9,511 bases of DNA, from contig PBCV01000050.1 in assembly GCA_002717915.1 (NCBI GenBank), positions 1 to 9,511 of the forward strand. The letters are read 5' to 3'. The position numbers were made by a program, and so were the translations under genes. The notes below the pieces were generated by a model that made no database searches, was not told the DNA's origin, and was given only the letters and a program-made list of their open reading frames with translations. The stretch comes from Fidelibacterota bacterium (GTDB lineage: Bacteria; Fidelibacterota; Marinisomatia; Marinisomatales; UBA1611). Shown here in pieces: positions 1-6,513 of the stretch (positions within the stretch are counted from its first letter, which is position 1; each line of letters starts with the position of its first letter).

Positions 1-612
1 TCGCCAACTACAGCGATTACTAATTATATGATCGGATGTATAGGACTCTATCTTGGCTGGCAGACCTTACAAATCCAGGATTCATTGTTTCATATTTTAT
101 GGGCGTGCAGTTTTTTTTCTTTAAGCCTGGGCGCATTTTTAGGGGGATCGTACTATGGGTTTGGTCCCCGATTACCGAATTATATCACAAAGGTTATCTG
201 GAGGTTAACTCTGATTTTTGTTGGAATCACAGGACTGTTCCTGGCAGGCTCTGCCGCAACATTTTATATTAATGAAACAGGCAAATTTGGTCTTATGATT
301 GGATCTGCGATCTTAATTATCAAGTATGTTTTAGATTTAAATAAGGATGACACATTCCATCATGCAATCAAATTTTATGTGCCTTTGATAATTCTTGCAT
401 TGATCGGGTTCATACCTGCATTTTTTTCATTGGGATATACAGGTGCATTACCGATAGTGATTGGTTTGCTTGTTAACCTTTCTGCGGCTGGGGTTCAGGC
501 AAGCGGTTTGACGTTGCATAAACATTTTAATCATAATGATCTATTCCATGTGATCCAGATACTGGGTATGATCCTCATGTATCGCGGTGGGTCGGAAATC
601 TCCACGGTTTAG
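1..612 (+). CDS. Multi-pass integral membrane protein, 5' partial (DUF6962-like?)
   Basis: The frame is open from the first base of the window to a TAG stop, giving 203 visible residues. The first ATG (base 28) has no ribosome-binding site, and the residues before it (SPTTAITNY) read as real protein, so the true start probably lies just upstream of the window. About seven hydrophobic helices are visible, at roughly residues 9-23, 29-52, 66-90, 96-113, 124-145, 149-168 and 181-195. Between helices 6 and 7 is a histidine/asparagine-rich motif, HKHFNHNDLFHVIQ (173-186), which could bind a metal. The PTTAITNY start, the length near 200 and the NHNDLFH motif recall the uncharacterised DUF6962 family. 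That assignment is from memory and unverified. I assign no enzymatic function. The gene lies 92 bp upstream of tig on the same strand and could be co-transcribed, but nothing in it suggests a role in proteostasis. Confidence 0.75.
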   Translation, partial: SPTTAITNYMIGCIGLYLGWQTLQIQDSLFHILWACSFFSLSLGAFLGGSYYGFGPRLPNYITKVIWRLTLIFVGITGLFLAGSAATFYINETGKFGLMIGSAILIIKYVLDLNKDDTFHHAIKFYVPLIILALIGFIPAFFSLGYTGALPIVIGLLVNLSAAGVQASGLTLHKHFNHNDLFHVIQILGMILMYRGGSEISTV

Positions 613-704
613 CAGGCAAATCATTATTGTCACAGTATCCTATTTCTTCCTTATGCTAAACCAAAACATCTCCTAAATTCGCCCGCTATTTTTTAGGATA
701 AAAT
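613..704. other. Intergenic gap upstream of the tig-clpP-clpX operon
   Basis: This 92-bp AT-rich spacer separates the membrane protein gene from trigger factor. It presumably holds the operon promoter if the operon is transcribed on its own. A loose sigma-70-like pair, TTGTCA (627-632) and TATGCT (652-657), has a 19-bp spacing and is not convincing. The only clear structure is an inverted repeat at 671-698, listed separately. No run of T follows that repeat on either strand, so I see no intrinsic terminator for the upstream gene here. Confidence 0.5.
671..698 (+). promoter_or_regulatory. Inverted repeat that could sequester the tig ribosome-binding site
   Basis: TCCTAAA (671-677) and TTTAGGA (692-698) form a perfect 7-bp inverted repeat around a 14-nt loop. 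The 3' arm contains AGGA, the only Shine-Dalgarno-like sequence before the GTG start of trigger factor at 705. If the hairpin forms in the mRNA, it would hide the ribosome-binding site. The stem is AT-rich and the loop long, so its stability is doubtful and chance is a real alternative. Confidence 0.25.
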
Positions 705-1994
705 GTGAAGATCAAGGTCAATAAACCGAACGAATACACCCGAGAACTTGAAATAGATATTCCATGGTCAGAGCTGGAATCAGATTTCAATACTACTATT
801 AAAAAATTCAGTAAAAAGGTTAAAATGCCCGGGTTTAGAGCAGGTAAGATTCCCAGGGACAGACTGATGCAGCAGTTCCAGGCTAATATAGAAGCGGAAT
901 TCATGGATAATAATTTCCAGAAATATTATCTAATGGCGGTGCAACAAGAAGAACTGTTACCAATAAATAAAGCAGAGATCAGTGACGTCCATTTCCATAT
1001 GAACGAACATTTTTCATTCAAAGCCGTCTTTGAGATTGAACCTGAAATGATCATACCTAAATTGAAAAGAAATTCCTTATCCGTTCAGCAAACCATCTAT
1101 ATTCATGATGAGCATGATATTGAAGATGCCATTATGCAACTTCGCAAATCCCATGCCACCATTGCCACGGTTGAAGATGGAGCGATTGAAGGAGATTATT
1201 TGATCTGTACGTTACAGAAACTGGATGAATCCGGGGTGCCGATCATTGGTAAAAAATTTGAGAAACAATACCTGAGAGTGGGTAAAGGTTCATTCACGGA
1301 TAACCAGAAAGAAAAATTAATCGGGCTCAAGCCGGGTGATTCTACCCGGGTTATTCTTCCGGTAAATCAGGAAGGAGAAAATGCAGAATATGAATTGACA
1401 GTTGGCAATGTTGAACGTGAAATCCTGCCTGAAATAAATGAAGAATTCTTAAAGCGTATCAATCCAGACCTGGACTCAATTGATGCATTGACTTCAGATG
1501 TTGAGAAAAAGATCAAAGCAAATTTTGAAGAGCGGTCTCGAACTGCCTATGAACGGGACTTATCTGATGCACTGATCGATCTTGCGAGCCCATCCTTTGC
1601 CCCTTCCATGGTTGAAAATTACCTAGCTAACTTGATTGAAGATGTTAAAAAACAGAACAAGGGTGAACCCATGGATGAGGAAAAGGTCCGGGAACATTAC
1701 ACCCCTGTGGCTGAACGAAATGTAAAATGGTATTCACTCCGGAATAAACTGATTGAGACTCAGGACATCGCTGCATCCAAAGAAAATGTGGAAGACTACA
1801 TTGAGAAACTGGTGGAGCGGACACCGCAGTCTGAAAAGGAAATTAGAAAATTCTACAAGAAACCCAGTGACCGAAAACGGGTAGAAGATGACCTGGTGGA
1901 AAAGAAAATCTTGGATTACCTGGAACAATTTGCTAAAGTCAAAGAGGTAGAAGTATATACTAAAGACCTTCGTGGACAAGACCATGCACATTGA
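705..1994 (+). CDS. tig: Trigger factor, ribosome-associated chaperone
   Basis: Trigger factor docks at the ribosome exit tunnel and shields nascent chains in the cytoplasm. The 429-residue protein has the normal family length. The N-terminal ribosome-binding domain (about 1-115) carries the signature loop GFRAGKIP (43-50). A PPIase/FKBP-like middle domain spans about 155-240, followed by the helical C-terminal substrate-cradle domain (about 245-429). The middle domain looks degenerate: [20 protein letters not shown] (194-211) lacks the PGFE-type segment of active trigger factors, so prolyl isomerase activity is doubtful. The start is GTG at 705, preceded by AGGAT (695-699). The ATG at 703 is followed at once by TGA and cannot be used. 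The gene heads a tig-clpP-clpX operon, a common order in bacteria, and its 3' end overlaps clpP. Confidence 0.96.
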   Translation: MKIKVNKPNEYTRELEIDIPWSELESDFNTTIKKFSKKVKMPGFRAGKIPRDRLMQQFQANIEAEFMDNNFQKYYLMAVQQEELLPINKAEISDVHFHMNEHFSFKAVFEIEPEMIIPKLKRNSLSVQQTIYIHDEHDIEDAIMQLRKSHATIATVEDGAIEGDYLICTLQKLDESGVPIIGKKFEKQYLRVGKGSFTDNQKEKLIGLKPGDSTRVILPVNQEGENAEYELTVGNVEREILPEINEEFLKRINPDLDSIDALTSDVEKKIKANFEERSRTAYERDLSDALIDLASPSFAPSMVENYLANLIEDVKKQNKGEPMDEEKVREHYTPVAERNVKWYSLRNKLIETQDIAASKENVEDYIEKLVERTPQSEKEIRKFYKKPSDRKRVEDDLVEKKILDYLEQFAKVKEVEVYTKDLRGQDHAH

Positions 1995-2592
1995 TGAAAA
2001 AATATTGAACCAACTGGTACCCATTGTTGTTGAGCAAACGGGACGATCGGAACGAGCATATGATATTTTTTCCCGGCTGCTTAAGGAACGGATCGTTTTT
2101 ATGGGCACACCAATCGATGATTCAATGGCATCTCTTATTATAGCACAATTACTTTTTTTAGAAGCGGAAGATTCTGAAAAAGATATTTACCTTTACATTA
2201 ATACCCCCGGTGGCATTATTACTTCTGGAATGGGGATCTACGATACCATGCAGTACATCAAGCCCGATGTTTCAACGATCTGTCTTGGACAGGCTGCCAG
2301 TATGGGTGCTTTTCTTTTGGCAGGAGGTGCCAAGGGAAAGCGGTCTGCATTGCCAAATTCCAGAATCATGATCCATCAACCCATGGGTGGAACGGAAGGC
2401 CAGGCAGCCGATATCAAGATCCAGGCTGAAGAGATCCTGCGGATTAAAAAACAGTTAAATACGATTCTTGCCAAGAACACGGGCCAAACCCTGAAAAAGA
2501 TCGAAACGGATACGGACCGGGATAATTATCTCACATCCAGAGAAGCCAAAACATACGGGCTCATCGATTCTATTCTAACCAAGCGTAAATGA
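1984..2592 (+). CDS. clpP: ATP-dependent Clp protease proteolytic subunit ClpP
   Basis: ClpP is the serine peptidase that forms the tetradecameric degradation barrel and receives unfolded substrates from ClpX. Counted from the ATG at 1984 the protein has 202 residues, the usual family length. The catalytic triad is intact: Ser106 in GQAASMGA, His131 in MIHQPMGG and Asp180 in TDRD. Their spacing (25 and 49) equals that of E. coli ClpP. The oxyanion/substrate-strand motif is NTPGG (73-77), a mild variant of the usual NSPGG. The N-terminal axial-loop segment [17 protein letters not shown] is typical. An in-frame GTG at 1972 would add four residues (MDKT). I prefer ATG 1984 because a weak GGA (1974-1976) lies 7 nt upstream. 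Either start overlaps the end of tig (by 11 or 23 nt), which implies translational coupling. The last codons overlap clpX. Confidence 0.97.
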   Translation: MHIDEKILNQLVPIVVEQTGRSERAYDIFSRLLKERIVFMGTPIDDSMASLIIAQLLFLEAEDSEKDIYLYINTPGGIITSGMGIYDTMQYIKPDVSTICLGQAASMGAFLLAGGAKGKRSALPNSRIMIHQPMGGTEGQAADIKIQAEEILRIKKQLNTILAKNTGQTLKKIETDTDRDNYLTSREAKTYGLIDSILTKRK

Positions 2593-3737
2593 GTAAGATC
2601 CGGAAAGGGAAAAAACCAGAGATCAATCTGGACCCTGAAGTGGATCAGCCAAAGGCTGGGTTTAAGGTTACCCTTCAAAAACCTTCAAAAATCAAATCCA
2701 ACCTGGATATTCATGTTGTGGGACAGGATCGTGCTAAAAAGGCCATCGCTGTTGCAGTCTATAATCATTACAAGCGGATCATTCATCAGTCTTATCTCAC
2801 GGATGTTGAATTGGATAAGAGCAATATCCTAATGATAGGATCTACCGGTACTGGAAAAACCCTGATCGCACAGACCTTGGCCCGTTTTCTATCCGTACCC
2901 TTTGCCATAGCAGATGCTACAACCCTGACGGAAGCAGGTTATGTTGGCGAAGATGTAGAGAATATTCTGGTCAGGTTATTGCAGGTTTCCAATTACAATA
3001 TTGGGGCAGCAGAAAAAGGGATCATCTATATTGATGAAATTGATAAGATCGGTCGGAAAAGCGCCAGTGCATCCATTACACGGGATGTGAGCGGCGAAGG
3101 GGTCCAACAGGCTCTATTAAAAATACTGGAAGGAACTGTTGCAAATGTACCGCCCAAGGGGGGCCGAAAACATCCAGAGCAGAGTTTAATTCCCATCAAT
3201 ACATCAAATATCCTGTTTATCTGCGGTGGATCTTTCTCCGGTTTGGAAGACATCATTTCCAGGAGGGCTGGAAAAGGTGAACTGGGCTTTGGAACAAAGA
3301 AAAAATTACAACAAAAGAATGTGAACGCTCTCTATGAAGGTGTCAGACAGGAAGATCTCATTGCTTACGGACTGATCCCTGAACTGGTGGGCCGCCTACC
3401 TATCGTGAGCACCTTAGATACCCTGGACAAAGATGACCTTATGTGCGTACTGTTGGAACCTAAAAATTCGCTGATCAAACAATACCAGAAATTGTTTTTA
3501 CTGGAAGGGATCATCCTGGAATTCCAAGATAAGGCTTTGGAAGCGATTGTAAAACTTGCTCTGCATAAAAAAGCCGGGGCACGGGCACTGCGATCTGTAA
3601 TGGAAGAACACCTTCTAGATATTATGTATCAGCTTCCTGAAATGGAAGGTGTTGAACGGGTTGTTATTACAAGAGATACAATCCTTAAGGGCAAGGACCC
3701 TTTATATAAGGCAATCCAGAATAGAAAATCAGCTTAA
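2589..3737 (+). CDS. clpX: ATP-dependent Clp protease ATPase subunit ClpX, lacking the zinc-binding domain
   Basis: ClpX is the hexameric AAA+ unfoldase that recognises tagged proteins and threads them into ClpP. The 382-residue product contains the whole AAA+ core: Walker A GSTGTGKT (84-91), Walker B IIYIDEID (145-152), pore-1 loop GYVG (117-120), RKH pore loop (193-195), arginine finger in PELVGRLP (R269) and sensor-2 GAR (330-332). The ClpP-docking loop reads LGF (232-234) in place of the usual IGF, a conservative change. The oddity is the N-terminus. The standard C4 zinc-finger domain, with its two Cys-x-x-Cys pairs, is absent. In its place are about 28 charged residues before homology begins at [18 protein letters not shown]. 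The start overlaps the clpP stop as ATGA and has no clear ribosome-binding site, so it is probably coupled to clpP. A missed upstream start cannot supply the domain, because the upstream DNA encodes intact ClpP in another frame. Confidence 0.96.
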   Translation: MSKIRKGKKPEINLDPEVDQPKAGFKVTLQKPSKIKSNLDIHVVGQDRAKKAIAVAVYNHYKRIIHQSYLTDVELDKSNILMIGSTGTGKTLIAQTLARFLSVPFAIADATTLTEAGYVGEDVENILVRLLQVSNYNIGAAEKGIIYIDEIDKIGRKSASASITRDVSGEGVQQALLKILEGTVANVPPKGGRKHPEQSLIPINTSNILFICGGSFSGLEDIISRRAGKGELGFGTKKKLQQKNVNALYEGVRQEDLIAYGLIPELVGRLPIVSTLDTLDKDDLMCVLLEPKNSLIKQYQKLFLLEGIILEFQDKALEAIVKLALHKKAGARALRSVMEEHLLDIMYQLPEMEGVERVVITRDTILKGKDPLYKAIQNRKSA

Positions 3738-6422
3738 TTATTTCAAGAGGGTGATCTTTTGGATCTGTCGGGTTGACCCAGCGCGAAATTCTGCAAAATA
3801 AATCCCTGAGCTTATATCGGATGCATCCCAATGAAGTTTGTATTTACCCGGGTTATAGGTTCGGTCTATCAGTGTTGTAACCAGTCGTCCTGAAATATCA
3901 AATACCTGTATCACAACATTTTCATTACTATGCTCTGGAACTGAGAACACGATCGAAGTAACTGTGTTAAACGGATTTGGATATACCTGATCCAGTGAAA
4001 AAACAGTTGGATAATTGTCCGGTTCCTTGCTGGATAAAACTTCATTGATTGTTACGGTTCCATCCCCGTTTACGAATGGGACACCACTATTTCCCCAGGC
4101 GTCCAGGACCAAAATTACATTTGTATAAACCGTGGTAATATCATTGAGTTCTGCATCATCACTTACGGCACAATTAACCCGAAATAATTCATGTGGAGCT
4201 GGTTCTAATGGTTCGGCCCAGTTCGATATACCCACCGTCAAATCCGATCCAGAAACGGTGGCATCAATTTCCCAGGATTCTGATAATGAAATTGGCTCGA
4301 TCATGGGCGACCATTGTTCATTCTGGTTCCAATCTGTAAATGGTTCACCTGTGTCATACTCGCCGTTATCATTTTGGTCTTCGAATGGTTCATCGCTAAT
4401 TTTTAGGATGCTTGTGCCGTTGGACAATCCAAAAACAGTCAGGGCAATCGGGACCGTATTAATTAATGAAACGACATAGGACGCTCCACCTCCAATAGCA
4501 CCCGTCCCATTCTGGATCGTAAAGAATTGATCAACAGCTTGAATATGATAGTCAGCGTCATCCAGTACCGTTATACCTACTTCACTGCTGTCAGTAGTGT
4601 AAGCAAGGCACATGTTATAGCTGACGACAACATTTGTTTCAACGCCTACATTATTAAACAGTTGGAGATCCAATATTTCACCCGTTCCTGCAGAGATGGT
4701 TGGGTTAATCAATGTAACAGAATTATTCTCAACAATGGCTGAGTCAAAAGACGTTCTTTCTGTAGGGGTTACACCGGTTATATCCACAAAGGATGGTGTA
4801 AAATCCAGTTCAAATTCAAACTGCCCAAAATCCATTTCATTATCCATTCCTATGGAAATAGAGCCCTGGTTGTATGCGTACCCGTTACCATTGCTTATGG
4901 AAGCAGTGGCCAGGATAATCTCGTTATAGGCAACATCAAAGGTCATAAATTCTCCGGGATCTGAAATATTATCGATCCTAACCATAGATGGCACCCCATA
5001 AAGGCTGGTTGTGTTTGGGTTGGACGAGTGGCTGAATTCCCTGTTATCTGTAATACCCGGGTATATGTCTGCACCATTGCTTGGGCCGCCATTTTCCAAG
5101 GCAAACATTCCGTCAGCCTGTTCCAGCCCTACTCCATAGTAGGGTTCATTGTTGTTTACTCCCCAGCCCTGTGCGATATCATTGTTAATGTGCCAGATGG
5201 CTAAACCGGATGATGGCATCAGGGTATCGGAACCGATCTTTTGTCTGTTTTCAATAAGCCAGTATTCTTCAGGTACCTGGGAATGATTTACACGGATAAT
5301 ATCATTGTTGGAATAACTTTGTTGAAGGGATATACCGTCCTGATCATCTTCAATCTCAACAATATCTACCCAGCCCAATTCGTTTTTACACCAGCCTACC
5401 ATGGTAGAAGGGTACCAGGGGGAATTACCGCTGGTACCCCAGGATCCGCTGGCCATGAGGGACAATTTACCTGCTCCGCTAGATGAATAGTCTGTATCAT
5501 ACAAGTCCGGCAAACCCAGGGCATGTCCAAACTCATGGGCTAAGACCCCGATGGCAACAATATTGCCATTTTGGATCTCAGGATTCATATTGTAACTGCT
5601 AATGGTAACGCCGTCATAGTTTACAGCGAGATTCCCCAGGCTTGATTTGTGTGACCATATGTTGGAATAGTCCCCTTCTTCAGCGCCAGGGCCCTGGTGC
5701 ACTAGGTTTAAGGCATCCACATATCCATCGCCATCGTTATCGTAGCCCGACCAATCAAAGCCCGATTCTTCCAGGGAATCTACCATGGCCCTGACCAGTT
5801 GGCGGACGGCTTCATACCCATTGTTATAAGAATAATAATCGTGTTCGTTTGGAGCCATGAACCAGTCTGATACTTCTGCGACTGGTAAAAATTGACCATA
5901 GGAAATCTCCTGGTAAAAATCCCGAAAGCTGCCCGTATTGTCATAATTAAGATGTGTGTACCCTGGCTGGTTCATGATCAGGTCAATATCAGCTGAATCA
6001 TAGGTGGCATATGCATCCGGAAATTCTACAAGAATGAGAGGCACATGAAAGGTATCAGTGCGTGTAGAACGAAGATCTGGCACGGGTGCTTCATCAATCA
6101 GAATATATGGATCGGGTCTGATCCCTTTTTCCATGGATTCGGAAAGAGAATTAGGTTCTCCATCGATTCCTACTTTTAAATCAGAAGGGATCAGTTTTGT
6201 ACCATTATTGCCAGTGGCATAAACCCACCACCCAGCCGAATTCTTTACGATAGTCCAGCCCTTATACTCATGCCATCCCTGAAGGTGATTACCCCGGTTA
6301 TAGATTTTTAGCTGTTGACCATCTGGCTGGTAATCAATGAAGGCTGCAGGACTGGCTATATCCGCATGAGCTAATGCAATAATTACTATAGATATAAGAA
6401 TTAAATTTTTCGTATTATTCAT
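3738..6422 (-). CDS. Secreted M6-family metallopeptidase with T9SS C-terminal sorting domain
   Basis: This is a predicted extracellular zinc endopeptidase of 894 residues. Residues 1-20 form a Sec signal peptide (K5, hydrophobic LILISIVIIALAHA), probably cleaved after AHA. A region typical of M6 peptidases follows (about 25-110, including GWTIVKNSAGWWVYA). The catalytic domain covers about 125-500. It has the zinc motif HEFGHALGLPDLYD (296-309), catalytic Glu297, a likely Met-turn at SLMASGSWG (321-329) and a calcium loop DNDGDGYVD (228-236). Residues 502-630 look like a cohesin-type beta sandwich. A second, similar module may span about 640-790 and is interrupted by two D-x-N-x-N-G loops (681-705). 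Residues 812-894 are a type A T9SS sorting domain. The ATG at 6420-6422 has AGG six bases upstream. The gene runs convergent to clpX, with the two stop codons abutting, and divergent from the lipoprotein gene. Substrate specificity cannot be told from sequence. Confidence 0.93.
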   Translation of the reverse strand: MNNTKNLILISIVIIALAHADIASPAAFIDYQPDGQQLKIYNRGNHLQGWHEYKGWTIVKNSAGWWVYATGNNGTKLIPSDLKVGIDGEPNSLSESMEKGIRPDPYILIDEAPVPDLRSTRTDTFHVPLILVEFPDAYATYDSADIDLIMNQPGYTHLNYDNTGSFRDFYQEISYGQFLPVAEVSDWFMAPNEHDYYSYNNGYEAVRQLVRAMVDSLEESGFDWSGYDNDGDGYVDALNLVHQGPGAEEGDYSNIWSHKSSLGNLAVNYDGVTISSYNMNPEIQNGNIVAIGVLAHEFGHALGLPDLYDTDYSSSGAGKLSLMASGSWGTSGNSPWYPSTMVGWCKNELGWVDIVEIEDDQDGISLQQSYSNNDIIRVNHSQVPEEYWLIENRQKIGSDTLMPSSGLAIWHINNDIAQGWGVNNNEPYYGVGLEQADGMFALENGGPSNGADIYPGITDNREFSHSSNPNTTSLYGVPSMVRIDNISDPGEFMTFDVAYNEIILATASISNGNGYAYNQGSISIGMDNEMDFGQFEFELDFTPSFVDITGVTPTERTSFDSAIVENNSVTLINPTISAGTGEILDLQLFNNVGVETNVVVSYNMCLAYTTDSSEVGITVLDDADYHIQAVDQFFTIQNGTGAIGGGASYVVSLINTVPIALTVFGLSNGTSILKISDEPFEDQNDNGEYDTGEPFTDWNQNEQWSPMIEPISLSESWEIDATVSGSDLTVGISNWAEPLEPAPHELFRVNCAVSDDAELNDITTVYTNVILVLDAWGNSGVPFVNGDGTVTINEVLSSKEPDNYPTVFSLDQVYPNPFNTVTSIVFSVPEHSNENVVIQVFDISGRLVTTLIDRTYNPGKYKLHWDASDISSGIYFAEFRAGSTRQIQKITLLK
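3741..3989 (-). other. T9SS type A C-terminal sorting domain of the M6 peptidase
   Basis: Residues 812-894 match the Por secretion-system tail family (TIGR04183 style). The key parts are VYPNPFN at the start, then VVIQVFDISGRLV, the turn NPGKYKLHWDA, and SSGIYFAEF, ending QKITLLK. In characterised Bacteroidota such tails direct folded cargo through the type IX outer-membrane machinery and are then removed. Its presence predicts that the organism encodes PorU/PorV/Sov homologues elsewhere. None is visible in this window. Confidence 0.9.
4305..4382 (-). repeat. Pair of calcium-loop-like repeats inside the M6 peptidase
   Basis: Residues 681-706 hold two tandem units, DQNDNGEYDTGEPF and DWNQNEQW. 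Each has the alternating Asp/Asn spacing of an EF-hand or thrombospondin type 3-like calcium loop. They sit between two segments that together resemble a second cohesin-type module, so they look like an insertion into a loop. The same unit style recurs about ten times in the divergent lipoprotein gene. Confidence 0.6.
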
Positions 6423-6452
6423 TGCGCCTGTGTGAATTTTTTAAATCAACAA

Positions 6453-6476
6453 AAATATACTTGAATAGTTATATTT
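6453..6476. promoter_or_regulatory. Inverted repeat in the divergent intergenic region (possible back-to-back promoters or operator)
   Basis: AAATATA (6453-6459) and TATATTT (6470-6476) form a perfect 7-bp inverted repeat with a 10-nt spacer near the middle of the 91-bp spacer (6423-6513) between the M6 peptidase and lipoprotein genes. Each arm reads outward as a TA-rich -10-like box. On the minus strand TATTTTTG (6457-6450) fits the Bacteroidota -7 consensus TAnnTTTG, and on the plus strand TATATTTA (6470-6477) fits with one mismatch. The implied transcript starts would leave 5' leaders of roughly 20-30 nt for each gene. No good -33 TTTG element lies at the expected distance on either side, and AT-rich DNA gives such repeats by chance, so confidence is low. 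Confidence 0.3.
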
Positions 6477-6513
6477 ACTGCTTCAATCTTGGGCTGAACT
6501 TGTAATTTAATTG

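Noticed and set aside
627..657. TTGTCA / TATGCT as a sigma-70 promoter for tig
   Set aside because: Spacing is 19 bp, the -10 box is poor, and FCB-group promoters often do not follow this consensus. Not supported enough to annotate as a site.
703..708. ATG at 703 as the trigger factor start
   Set aside because: The next codon is TGA. The overlapping GTG at 705 opens the real frame.
2400..2590. Possibility that the missing ClpX zinc domain is encoded just upstream through a frameshift
   Set aside because: This stretch encodes the normal C-terminal part of ClpP including its catalytic Asp, and no Cys-x-x-Cys pairs are apparent in it.
3687..3702. AAGGG/CCCTT hairpin near the end of clpX as a terminator
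   Set aside because: The stem is only 5 bp, lies inside the coding sequence and is not followed by a T-run.
4132..4479. Open frame of 115 codons on the plus strand within the M6 peptidase gene
   Set aside because: Antisense to a well-supported coding region with recognisable domains. Its low-complexity Ser-rich product is a shadow of the Asp/Glu-rich gene.
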